A stretch of 32,750 nt of DNA from an uncultured Aurantimonas sp. (GCA_947488615.1 CANKZU010000028.1:1-32750), one strand, 5' to 3'. Positions 16,349 through 23,310 are shown, numbered from the stretch's first letter. A program made the numbers and translations. The notes: generated from the letters alone by a model not told the origin.

Positions 16349-16534
16349 CACTCCCACGGCCTCGCCGACATCAGCGCTCAATCTGCTCTCGACGCCTTTC
16401 TGTTTCCGGGAAACCTGGTCCTGCGCAAAGGCGGGATCGACGTCGAGGCGGATAGCGGACTGTAACGCTCCTTCGCCGACATGTGCGTCTGGGGAACGGT
16501 CTCGCTCTTCGTGGCAGTGGATCTGTTTCTGTGA
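16349..16534 (+). pseudogene. Unidentified ORF remnant interrupted by TAA
   Basis: A single frame gives HSHGLADISAQSALDAFLFP, then GNLVLRKGGIDVEADSGL, an in-frame TAA (16463-16465), then RSFADMCVWGTVSLFVAVDLFL and a TGA at 16532. The part after the TAA looks like one transmembrane helix. The protein-like composition on both sides of the stop suggests a decayed membrane-protein gene following DUF6522. I do not recognise the family. No start codon with ribosome site is seen; the upstream in-frame TGA at 16340 limits it. The rest of 16535-16742 shows nothing I can name. Confidence 0.4.
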
Positions 16535-16742
16535 ATACCGGCCCAACGCCCGCCGATAGCCCGAGCAAGGCCTGCGTCCGCCACGGCGTCAGCGGGCGTA
16601 TCGGTTCCGCGCCGGCATTTGACCCGGCTGGAACGGTCCAGACGCACGCCTTGGGCCTCCAGGCTCCGAAGTCCGCCCTTGCGAAGCTCCCAAACGTGCG
16701 GCCTTCTGCTATGGAACGGCACGACGCAGGATGGAGACAACG

Positions 16743-17144
16743 ATGCAAGAGACGGATATTCTGCCGCGGGGCGAACTTACTGTGCGCATTCCTGCGATGC
16801 CCGCAGACGCCAACGCCAATGGCGACATCTTCGGCGGTTGGGTGATGTCGCAGATGGACCTCGCCGCCGGCATCCGTGCCGCGGAACGCGCCCGCGGCCG
16901 CGTCGCCACCATCGCCGTCAACGCCCTGACTTTCAAGAAGCCGGTGAAGATCGGTGACACGCTCTGCGTCTATTCCTCGATCGAGAAGATCGGCCGCACC
17001 TCGATCACGCTGGGCATCGAGGCATGGACCAAGGCCCGGGCCTCCGACGCGCGGACCAAGGTGACCGAAGGCACCTTCGTCATGGTCGCCATCGACGAGG
17101 CCGGCCGCCCGGTGCCGATCCCGGCGGAGACGCTGGCGGAGTGA
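16743..17144 (+). CDS. Acyl-CoA thioesterase, YciA type (hotdog fold)
   Basis: 133 residues. ILPRGELTVRIPAMPADANANGDIFGGWVMSQMDLAAGIRAAERARGRVATIAVNALTFKKPVKIGDTLCVYSSIEKIGRTSITLGIEAW matches YciA closely: the NxxGDIFGGW helix start and the catalytic Asp in SQMDLA are present. The enzyme hydrolyses a broad range of acyl-CoAs in the cytoplasm as a hexamer. Two ATGs are possible; 16743 has GGAG at proper spacing and gives the usual N-terminus, while 16731 would add four residues. Convergent with the SDR gene at 17220. Confidence 0.93.
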   Translation: MQETDILPRGELTVRIPAMPADANANGDIFGGWVMSQMDLAAGIRAAERARGRVATIAVNALTFKKPVKIGDTLCVYSSIEKIGRTSITLGIEAWTKARASDARTKVTEGTFVMVAIDEAGRPVPIPAETLAE

Positions 17145-17164
17145 AGCCTTTGTTCCAGCCGTCC

Positions 17165-17186
17165 GCCGCGCCGATGTTGGCGCGGC
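17165..17186. terminator. GC-rich hairpin between convergent genes
   Basis: Perfect 8-bp arms GCCGCGCC / GGCGCGGC with a 6-base loop lie between the thioesterase stop (17144) and the SDR stop (17220). There is no T run on either side, so it is a weak or bidirectional terminator candidate, or simply a 3'-end stability element. Confidence 0.4.
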
Positions 17187-17219
17187 AGAGGAGCAGGGCC
17201 GTCGCCGGAGCCGGTAGTC

Positions 17220-18068
17220 TCAATCCTTCGGGAAGTCGGTCGCTTCGCCGGTGGCGCGCCATTCCTCGATCTCCGCCAGCCGCGTCTTCAGCCCCTGGGT
17301 AACTTGATCGACGCCCCAGGCGCCGAGCACGAGATGGCGCGGTGGCGCGGCGTGCTCGGTCAGCGCGATCATAGCCTCGGCCGCGCGCACCGGATCACCG
17401 GGCTGCGCGCCACTTCCCCCGCTCGTGCCCTGCATGCGCTTGCCCGCCGTTTCGGCATACTCGGCGATCCGGTTCGGCGTCTGCTTCAGCGAACGGCCCG
17501 CCCAATCGGTGCGGAACGGGCCGGGCTCGACGGCGACAACCTTGATGCCGAGCGGCGCCACTTCGGCGGCCAGCGCGTCGGTGAAGCCTTCGACCGCGTG
17601 CTTGGTGGCGGCGTAGTAGCCCGAGCCCGGGAAACCGATGAAACCGGCGACGGACGAGATGTTGAGAATGTGACCGCCGCGCTGTTCGCGCATACCCGGC
17701 AGTACGGCGCGCGTCAGTGCGAACAGGCCGAAGACATTGGCCTCGAACATAGAACGGATTTCGTCGTCCACGCCCTCCTCAATTGCGGCCTGGTAGCCGT
17801 AGCCGGCATTGTTGACGAGAACGTCGATCCGCCCGAAGCGCTCCTTTGCGGCCGTCACCGCCGCGGCGACTTCATCAGGCTTCGTCACGTCGAGAGAGAC
17901 AGCCAGAGCGCGATCCTCCGCGCCATCCACGAGATCGGCGACGCGCGCCTTGTCGCGCGAGGTGACGACAGCCCGCCAGCCGCGCTTGAGAACGGCTTCG
18001 GCGAGTTCGCGGCCGAATCCGGTCGAGCATCCCGAGATGAACCAGACGGGCGTGGAATCTGTGGTCAT
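17220..18068 (-). CDS. SDR family oxidoreductase
   Basis: 282 residues, classical short-chain dehydrogenase. NAD(P) site VWFISGCSTGFGRELAEA (TGxxxGxG form), NNAG motif LVNNAGYG, catalytic ISS and YYAATKHAVEGF (YxxxK). The Arg in TSRDKARV after strand 2 favours NADPH. EPGPFRTDW follows, as in the retinol-dehydrogenase-like branch. Substrate unknown. Start 18068 has GGAAGG 8 bases upstream; the frame is open to 18110. Its upstream region contains a tctA relic on the opposite strand. Converges with the thioesterase gene. Confidence 0.92.
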   Translation of the reverse strand: MTTDSTPVWFISGCSTGFGRELAEAVLKRGWRAVVTSRDKARVADLVDGAEDRALAVSLDVTKPDEVAAAVTAAKERFGRIDVLVNNAGYGYQAAIEEGVDDEIRSMFEANVFGLFALTRAVLPGMREQRGGHILNISSVAGFIGFPGSGYYAATKHAVEGFTDALAAEVAPLGIKVVAVEPGPFRTDWAGRSLKQTPNRIAEYAETAGKRMQGTSGGSGAQPGDPVRAAEAMIALTEHAAPPRHLVLGAWGVDQVTQGLKTRLAEIEEWRATGEATDFPKD

Positions 18069-18205
18069 GATGTGCCTTCCAATCTCGGGGGAGCGTTGCT
18101 TGCGGTGCATCGCGATGGGAGCCGAAACATAAGTCGGACGACCAATAGGACAAGGCGAACACTCCGGTCACGGGGACAGACGCGTTCAATGCGCACGCCG
18201 GGGCT

Positions 18206-18477
18206 GGTTCAGGCGTCGCGGCGCTGGATGCAGCCAACAGCGCTTCGGTCACGCTGGGTCTTCCCCGTGGCTGACCCTCCTCTTCGGGGTCGGCGGCCAC
18301 TTCCTGAAGAAGTTGCGATTCGTGATGGCGCAGCTCGTTCTGGCAATGATGCGGGGCGCTGTTGTGGCACCGAGCTATGCGCGCGCCCTGATCATCGCGT
18401 AGGGCTTTCACCGAATTTTCTTCGAGCGACCGCTCAGCATCGCTCTCATTCCGATCGCGGCGATTGCTCTTGTCTGA
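18206..18477 (+). pseudogene. Relic of tctA (tripartite tricarboxylate transporter permease)
   Basis: Two frames hold pieces of TctA in the correct order. First, GSGVAALDAANSASVTLGLP (about 18206-18265) resembles the family block GVAAPEAANNA...LTLGIPG with the middle deleted. Then from 18268 WLTLLFGVGGHFLKKLRFVM continues as AQLVLAMMRGAVVAPSYARALIIA, an in-frame TAG (18400-18402), and GFHRIFFERPLSIALIPIAAIALV, matching the TctA C-terminus (LFGVIGYLLRKLGF..APLVLALVLG and FF.RPISL.L). Deletion, frameshift and stop show long decay. It fills the gap between the SDR start and the end of the RiPP operon. No tctB or tctC is near. Confidence 0.7.
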
Positions 18478-18494
18478 CTCTCGTTCGGCCGTTG

Positions 18495-19205
18495 TCATGA
18501 TGCCGAAGCTCCGGCCATGCGGATCGCGCCCGCCTCCAGCTTGTCCGCCAGCCGTCTGCGGGAACGGGCCCACGCCCGACTGAAGGGCGTTTCGCCCAGC
18601 TCCGCGCGTCCCGCGGCCTGACGCAGGCTGTCCGGCAAACCGGCTGGAACGCGTGTCGACGCCCCTCCCCCCATCATCCTTCTCACCGCGTCCTCCGACA
18701 CCGGTATCTGCGAATATTCTGCGCCGGGCAGCCGGATCGCGAGTTCGTGGATATGCGAGTATCCGGTCAACAGCAGAAACCGCTGTCCGCCCGGCCGTTC
18801 CATCGCCGCCAGCGTATTGCGGAACATTCGATCCTCGCGTTCCACATGATGGTCGTGCCAGGCGTCGATGCCGCGGATCGGTATGCCCTTCGTGACCGCC
18901 AGATGGGCACAATAGGCCATATCGGCCGGCCCATCCGCGAGCCAGCCGCGCGCGAGATAGCGCTCCCGCATCTCCAGCAAAAGACAATCCGGGGCGAAGC
19001 CGTTGATGAGCCCCGCGAGGTCCGAGATGGGGAACTGACGGGAGGTGAAATGCGCGTTGTGAATCGTCCCGGCCATACAGAGGAGCCTGTCGGCGGCCGG
19101 ATTCCGGAAGTGCCGGATATGACGAAATTTCGCCTTCGCCGGCCACAAGCTGAAGGCGAGAAGCGATCCGACTTCATGGATGATTGGACTTAACGCAATG
19201 CCCAT
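18495..19205 (-). CDS. TraB/TIKI/ChaN-like protein, last gene of the radical SAM peptide operon
   Basis: 236 residues. CMAGTIHNAHF (residues 43-53) supplies a GxxH motif, CLLLEMR an acidic Glu78, and LLLTGYSHIHEL (144-155) a second GxxH; this order is that of the EreA/ChaN/TraB-TIKI superfamily, in which TIKI proteins are metal-dependent proteases and ChaN binds haem. A hydrophobic stretch at residues 11-21 may anchor or only pack. The C-terminal 60 residues are basic. Start 19205 has GAGGA close upstream and overlaps the previous gene by 32 bases; 19232 is an alternative. As the last gene of a peptide-maturation operon it could be the leader peptidase (inference). Assignment rests on motifs only. 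Confidence 0.6.
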   Translation of the reverse strand: MGIALSPIIHEVGSLLAFSLWPAKAKFRHIRHFRNPAADRLLCMAGTIHNAHFTSRQFPISDLAGLINGFAPDCLLLEMRERYLARGWLADGPADMAYCAHLAVTKGIPIRGIDAWHDHHVEREDRMFRNTLAAMERPGGQRFLLLTGYSHIHELAIRLPGAEYSQIPVSEDAVRRMMGGGASTRVPAGLPDSLRQAAGRAELGETPFSRAWARSRRRLADKLEAGAIRMAGASAS

Positions 19206-20112
19206 CGGTCCTCTTCGGTTTGAAATAGACATCGTGCTTGTTGCCGTTCGACGCGACATAGGTCACTTCGCACGAACCGCGAGGAAAATCCGACGCCGTG
19301 ACCGACAGGACTGTGGCAATCTGGGGCAGGTTCTCCACGGCGGCTCGTAATTCCGGGCACAGCCAGCACCGGTCCGCCGAAACGACGTTGAGGTTCACCT
19401 TCCAGGATGATGGCCCCTGCGCGTTATCGGCGTCGATATAGAAATGAGCTTCCCCGCACCATCTCGCGTCCACCGCCTCCCGCAGAAGTCCCATGGCCGC
19501 ACTCTCGCGTGACTGCAGAAATGCGGCGATCGCTTCCACCGACGTCCGTGGAACCCGGAAGTACAATTTGGCACGCGGCACACCGGTCTCGTCGACATTC
19601 CAGCCGATCATGCTCGGCCAGGCATCGGTGAAGTGATCCATGAGCGCCGTGGCGGCGGTCAGCGTCGATGGCGTCAGTGCCGCTCCAAGAACACCGACCG
19701 TCGTGGCGGTAGACAAGGTCTCGAAATAGGCCCAGGGATTCACGTAGATTTTCAATTGCCTGCCGGATGCGCCGACCCCAGCGCCGATCCAGCGGCTGAA
19801 ATTCCCCCGAAACGTTGGTCGCCGGTCGAGGCGGTCGACCATACGGCCGAGCTCCTGAAAAGCCGTCGACAGAGGCGTGAAGTCCCGCAGCGCCGGAACC
19901 AACTGGCCGACGGATTGCGCCGCCGCCAGATCGTGGATGAAACGGACGGCTCCGACCTGCCCCTTGGCTAAGCTGACCGACCATTCGAACGGCAGATGAT
20001 CATGAGTGATGCCGGACCGCTCGCTCGTCCCGCCGCATGTCGCGCAGGCGTAGGAGCGATGGACACGGTCGAACAGCGCCGTCAGCCTCGTCATGTCGGC
20101 ATCGGCTTTCAT
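19174..20112 (-). CDS. DMATS/ABBA-fold aromatic prenyltransferase-like protein
   Basis: 312 residues. Motifs appear in the order seen in indole prenyltransferases of the dimethylallyltryptophan synthase type: GITHDHLPFEWSVSL (Glu43, at the place of the catalytic Glu of FgaPT2) followed by VRF (Arg58), LKIYVNP (Lys121, Tyr123), PRAKLYFRVP (Arg180-x-Lys182-x-Tyr184, the RxKxY diphosphate and tyrosine-shield motif), WKVNLNV and a terminal DVYFKP. The spacing repeats fit a barrel of alpha-beta-beta-alpha units. It also has Cys pairs (CATC at 23-26, CWLC at 249-252) that are not typical and might bind metal. Its ATG overlaps the stop of the upstream radical SAM gene (ATGA). Likely to prenylate Trp of the precursor peptide (inference). 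Could be catalytically divergent. Confidence 0.6.
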   Translation of the reverse strand: MKADADMTRLTALFDRVHRSYACATCGGTSERSGITHDHLPFEWSVSLAKGQVGAVRFIHDLAAAQSVGQLVPALRDFTPLSTAFQELGRMVDRLDRRPTFRGNFSRWIGAGVGASGRQLKIYVNPWAYFETLSTATTVGVLGAALTPSTLTAATALMDHFTDAWPSMIGWNVDETGVPRAKLYFRVPRTSVEAIAAFLQSRESAAMGLLREAVDARWCGEAHFYIDADNAQGPSSWKVNLNVVSADRCWLCPELRAAVENLPQIATVLSVTASDFPRGSCEVTYVASNGNKHDVYFKPKRTDGHCVKSNHP

Positions 20113-21053
20113 TGCACCGCGTGGGCGGGTTCGACACTTGGGCTTTGCAGGCACGCATGACAGGCATCGCATTCGAACACCCGGGAATGCGCGGCGCGTT
20201 GCCGCTTCAAATCCTCCACCCAGACGCGGCGGCGGGAAATCAGTCGCGACAGGTCGTCGTCACGCAGGCTGCCGATGGCGTTTTTCACTTCCGCGACCCC
20301 GGCGGTCTGGCAGCAGAGTGCGACAGATCCGTCCCAGTCCACAAACAGACTATGCCCGGCGAGATACCCGCACGGGGCGGCAGTGCGCTGTTCCCCATGG
20401 CCGATGATCGCGTCGCCCAGCGCAATGTGGAATGGTCGCCCCAGCGCCCTGTTCCGTTGAATCCACCGCTTGATCCCATGCAGGCGTCGCGGGTCCATGC
20501 CGATCCCGGCTTTGCTGGTGTCGACGGTATGAATCAGAGGGACGAAAAGAATGCGTTCCGCCCCCGTGCGATCGCGTAACGCGTCGTACATCTCCGCGTC
20601 GAGCGACATCTGGTTCGTCATCGTGAACTGCGCGTAGGTGTCCACTCCAAGGCCGGAGAGCAACCGCGTTGTCGTCATCACCCGGTCGAACGTCCCCGCC
20701 CCCCTAATGGCATCATGCGCTGGCGCCGTGACGCCATCGAAGCTCAACGTCACATGGTGCGGAATATGTCGGCTGCAGGCTTCCAGTAACGGATCGAGCA
20801 GGGTGCCGTTGGTGGTGATCGAATAGGCCAGCGACAGCGCCGCGCATTCGTCCACGATGGCGTTGAGATGGGGGTAAAGGGTCGGCTCGCCGCCCGAAAA
20901 CGAGACCCCGACGACGCCCAGGCTCCGGGCCTCGGCGAGCAGCTCCTTGCAGAGCGCCAGATCGATATCCCGGTTGAAGTGCCGATGCTGCAGACAATGG
21001 GCGCATTTCAAGTTGCAACGGGCCGTCAACAACACGCCCAGATGCCTGATCAT
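20109..21053 (-). CDS. Radical SAM protein with C-terminal Cys cluster (second maturase)
   Basis: 314 residues. The N-terminus carries the SAM-binding 4Fe-4S motif CNLKCAHC (Cys13, 17, 20), then SFSGGEPTLYP (GGEP motif for the SAM amino group) and ITTNGTLL. The C-terminal part, CGYLAGHSLFVDWDGSVALCCQ (Cys228, 247, 248) followed by CDACHAC (295, 298, 301), is a SPASM/twitch-like auxiliary cluster domain, common in peptide-modifying enzymes. The frame is open to 21176, but ATG 21053 overlaps the preceding stop as ATGA, so translational coupling to the first radical SAM gene fixes the start. It ends in another ATGA overlap with the DMATS-like gene. Expected to install a C-S, C-C or C-O bond in the precursor; which one cannot be read. 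Confidence 0.9.
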   Translation of the reverse strand: MIRHLGVLLTARCNLKCAHCLQHRHFNRDIDLALCKELLAEARSLGVVGVSFSGGEPTLYPHLNAIVDECAALSLAYSITTNGTLLDPLLEACSRHIPHHVTLSFDGVTAPAHDAIRGAGTFDRVMTTTRLLSGLGVDTYAQFTMTNQMSLDAEMYDALRDRTGAERILFVPLIHTVDTSKAGIGMDPRRLHGIKRWIQRNRALGRPFHIALGDAIIGHGEQRTAAPCGYLAGHSLFVDWDGSVALCCQTAGVAEVKNAIGSLRDDDLSRLISRRRVWVEDLKRQRAAHSRVFECDACHACLQSPSVEPAHAVQ

Positions 21054-22264
21054 GGCACGGCGGCGGCGCGCGGCGGGTTGGCCATGACGAGTGCCTTCAT
21101 CCGCGGCTCCAGCCCCTCCCAATCTGGCTGCTCGCCGGGCGCGACACGCTCGTTCAGCCACTCCGCGATCAGGCACATGTAGTTTGTCGGATAATACCCG
21201 GTCTTGCCGGGCAGCGGACAGGGATTGCAGGATATGCCGTTGAATTCACAACGATTGCAGGGAATCTGGTGTTTGTAGAGCGCAGCGTTGTCGGGCTTCT
21301 GCACCTTTTCGTGGAATCCGTTGAAGCGCTCGCTCGCGGTCAGGCTGTCGAGCGCGCCCGCCTTGATATTGACCCGTTCGAACCGGGTATCCACCCCCTG
21401 CGACGCCGCGAGTTGACAGGGGCTGATGTCGCCGTCGGGACCGACATGGACGTTGTCGTGCACGGCCGGGCAGCCGAAGGGCAACGGTGCGAGCTTCTCG
21501 GCCGCGTATTTACGATGGAATTGGTAGACCTTCGGCTTGGCCGGAACGTCGATCTGAATGTCGGGATAATCGATGACACAGTCCAGCAAGGTCAACAGGG
21601 CCCGGAATTGTGCGACGTTGTCGGCCGCCAGCCTTTCGTAATTGTGCAGGGCATCGCCCGTCGCCGACAGATTGGTGACCTTCAGCCCGCCCGCGCCGAT
21701 CCGGCGGCACAGATCGACCATGTCCCTGGCCCTGTCGGCCCATGCCGAGGTGATCACCGCCTGGATCTGGATCAGCGGATATTCTTGGTTCCGTTCCTTT
21801 TTCGCGGCGGCGAGTTTTTCGACGAAAGAGCAGGTCTTGGCGAAGGTCCCGGCGCCTCGCATCAATTCGTGCGACCAAACGTCTGGACCGTCCAGGCTGA
21901 CGACGACCTTGCGAACTCCCGCATCGAATATCTTGTCAATATACTTCTGATCCTGGCGAATTCCGTTTGTATTGAAAGATATATTAAGCCCGACCTCAGC
22001 GGAAACCTGCAGGATAGTGAGGAAGTCTTTCCGGATCGTCGGCTCGCCACCTAGATAATGCACGGACTCGACCCCGCGCGCAGCCGCCTCCCGGATGCTG
22101 GCGAGAAACTCCTCGGTCGACAGATCGCGGATCGTGTCGTCGCGCAGACTTTCGCCGACGCAACAGTGCGCGCACGCCAGATTGCACTTCGAATTGACGT
22201 CCCACCGAAGCAGTTTGGGAACCGTTGATCGGCGATAGGCTTCCATTCTGGACTGGCTGGGCAT
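21050..22264 (-). CDS. Radical SAM/SPASM peptide maturase
   Basis: 404 residues. CNLACAHC (Cys27, 31, 34) and YLGGEPTIR (70-78) define the radical SAM barrel. The SPASM domain is complete: Cys265 in FGCPAVHDNVHVGPDGDISPC (to Cys283), Cys336/339, Cys346/349 and Cys364 in NYMCLIAEW, enough for two auxiliary 4Fe-4S clusters as in anSME and sactipeptide/ranthipeptide synthases. No B12 domain. GGAGAG precedes ATG 22264. It follows the precursor gene by 114 bases containing a strong hairpin. The closest role is crosslinking of a small precursor peptide. I do not see a classic RRE domain in the N-terminal 20 residues, so leader binding must involve the barrel or another protein. Confidence 0.93.
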   Translation of the reverse strand: MPSQSRMEAYRRSTVPKLLRWDVNSKCNLACAHCCVGESLRDDTIRDLSTEEFLASIREAAARGVESVHYLGGEPTIRKDFLTILQVSAEVGLNISFNTNGIRQDQKYIDKIFDAGVRKVVVSLDGPDVWSHELMRGAGTFAKTCSFVEKLAAAKKERNQEYPLIQIQAVITSAWADRARDMVDLCRRIGAGGLKVTNLSATGDALHNYERLAADNVAQFRALLTLLDCVIDYPDIQIDVPAKPKVYQFHRKYAAEKLAPLPFGCPAVHDNVHVGPDGDISPCQLAASQGVDTRFERVNIKAGALDSLTASERFNGFHEKVQKPDNAALYKHQIPCNRCEFNGISCNPCPLPGKTGYYPTNYMCLIAEWLNERVAPGEQPDWEGLEPRMKALVMANPPRAAAVP

Positions 22265-22306
22265 TGTTCTCTCCGCGCTAAGGCGATAGCGATCCAGCGA
22301 TGATGC

Positions 22307-22340
22307 GGCTCCGGCCGCCATATACGCGCCGGCCGGAGCC
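22307..22340 (-). promoter_or_regulatory. Strong hairpin between precursor gene and maturase genes
   Basis: Perfect 11-bp arms (22307-22317 and 22330-22340; GGCTCCGGCCG and its complement) with a 12-base loop, plus outer GCGATA/TATCGC (22283-22288, 22341-22346) that can extend it. No T run follows on the minus strand, so it is not a plain terminator. Such hairpins commonly lower read-through or protect the upstream mRNA so that the precursor peptide is made in excess over the enzymes. Confidence 0.6.
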
Positions 22341-22378
22341 TATCGCTTTGACGCTGCGGAATGCATCAGAGAGCGGCT

Positions 22379-22609
22379 CTAGCAGTTCACACCGCCACAA
22401 CCGGCCCCCCATGCCTCCGCGGGTCCACCACCGTCCTGCATGCTCTTCAGCTTGGCTACCTTGGCATCGATATCCAGCATGAGAGCGATCGCGTCGTCCT
22501 TCACGCCCATGGAAGACAGCATTTCCTTCTTCTGCGAATCATCCAGTTCGCGCACACTGCTGAAATCCTTCGGGATTTTCATGTTTTTCGTAATCTTGAA
22601 ACCAGGCAT
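22379..22609 (-). CDS. RiPP precursor peptide, Trp/Gly/Cys core
   Basis: 76 residues. The charged leader (1-58) has KIPKDFSSVRELDDSQKKEM and an amphipathic segment DDAIALMLDIDAKVAKLKSM; the last 17 residues are GGGPAEAWGAGCGGVNC, with Trp67, Cys71 and Cys76. Size, leader/core division, Cys only in the core and position directly before two radical SAM genes make it a precursor. It lacks a signal peptide. GGGAGA sits at proper distance from the ATG, and a promoter candidate lies at 22641-22669. It has neither a Nif11-type GG-cleavage site in the usual place nor repeats; a GGG at 60-62 may mark the leader/core boundary. I know no described precursor with this core. Confidence 0.85.
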   Translation of the reverse strand: MPGFKITKNMKIPKDFSSVRELDDSQKKEMLSSMGVKDDAIALMLDIDAKVAKLKSMQDGGGPAEAWGAGCGGVNC

Positions 22610-22640
22610 GTCACATCTCCCTGCTTCTTCTTACGCAACG

Positions 22641-22669
22641 ATAGTGCGACCGGTCGAAAGCTTAGTCAA
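22641..22669 (-). promoter_or_regulatory. Candidate promoter of the peptide operon
   Basis: On the minus strand TTGACT (22669-22664), a 17-base spacer and CACTAT (22646-22641) precede the precursor start by about 32 bases. The -35 matches the housekeeping consensus in five of six positions; the -10 is weak. The spacer holds the short dyad CGACCGGTCG. The region 22670-22731 shows nothing further. Confidence 0.4.
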
Positions 22670-22731
22670 CATCGACGAGCCCGATCGCACGACACTTCCT
22701 TAGGTCATCAACAGTATGCGAAGCGTCCTGG

Positions 22732-22992
22732 TCAAGTCTCTGCCTTCTCACTCCCGACGAAGGAAAAACGCTGGTTCGCCCGGCGCTTCGAACGCGATCC
22801 TTGCCGTCGGACCACTGTCGCCATAGCTCGCACCCAAGCCCTAACCCCATCGTGCAAATACGGGTGGTGTGGCGTCTTGACGCACAGGTAGATGCGCTCT
22901 GTCTCATTCGGATCCATCGGTCGCCACAACGCCCCGCGCCGCTCGCCCCGCCCAAGTTCAACCAAACTGCTATGGAGACCACGAGGAATCAT
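22732..22992 (-). CDS. Doubtful small ORF upstream of the precursor gene
   Basis: An 86-codon frame on the same strand as the peptide operon: MIPRGLHSSLVELGRGERRG, then ALWRPMDPNETERIYLCVK, TPHHPYLHDGVRAWVRAMAT and a basic end. No family recognised, no ribosome site, and third-position GC is lower than in neighbouring genes. It overlaps the divergent YrhK-like gene by two bases. It may be a degraded gene or chance. Confidence 0.2.
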   Translation of the reverse strand: MIPRGLHSSLVELGRGERRGALWRPMDPNETERIYLCVKTPHHPYLHDGVRAWVRAMATVVRRQGSRSKRRANQRFSFVGSEKAET

Positions 22993-23206
22993 GTTGCGCA
23001 TGCTCGTCCACGACTATTTCTACATCCATCTCGGCATCGGCCTTGTCGGCAATCTGCTGTTCGTCGTCGGATCAATCCTGTTCTTCAAGGCCTTCGAGAA
23101 TTGGTACACGACCGCTGTCTGGATGTTTGTGCTGGGATCGGGGGGTAGCTCGCTCGGACAGCTCTTCAAGACCATCTTCGAAGCCGAGGAACGGCGACGG
23201 TACTGA
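22991..23206 (+). CDS. YrhK-like small membrane protein
   Basis: 71 residues with two hydrophobic segments: IGLVGNLLFVVGSILFFKAFEN and TTAVWMFVLGSGGSSLGQLFK. The GN..F..GS..F and (V/I)LGS pattern agrees with the YrhK domain (B. subtilis YrhK) found in short membrane proteins of unknown role. GAGGA lies just ahead of the ATG; the longer upstream frame to 22892 has no similarity. Divergent from the peptide operon, so a common regulatory region is possible but no link is shown. Confidence 0.65.
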   Translation: MLRMLVHDYFYIHLGIGLVGNLLFVVGSILFFKAFENWYTTAVWMFVLGSGGSSLGQLFKTIFEAEERRRY

Positions 23207-23292
23207 GCCGGCGCGGCGGCGCGTGGAGCCCTTCTTGCACGGGACCGCTCGCAGGAGTCAGGGCATCGCGCCGGAAATGCAATGAACCGCCC

Positions 23293-23310
23293 GGGCGCGA
23301 GGTCGCGCCC
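23293..23310. terminator. GC-rich hairpin between convergent genes
   Basis: GGGCGCGA and TCGCGCCC, separated by GG, lie between the YrhK-like gene (stop 23206) and the extensin-like gene (stop 23399). No T run; possible weak bidirectional terminator. Confidence 0.35.

Noticed and set aside
16371..16748. Minus-strand frames of about 120 codons opposite the interrupted ORF
   Set aside because: Arg/Pro-rich, two overlapping alternatives, no ribosome site and no recognisable domain.
17875..19146. 423-codon minus-strand frame
   Set aside because: Overlaps the SDR, the tctA relic and the TraB-like gene in other frames; its translation has no family character and it would displace three better supported features.
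22801..22990. Upstream extension of the YrhK-like gene
   Set aside because: The frame is open but the translation before the ATG at 22991 is not family-like and that ATG has its own GAGGA.
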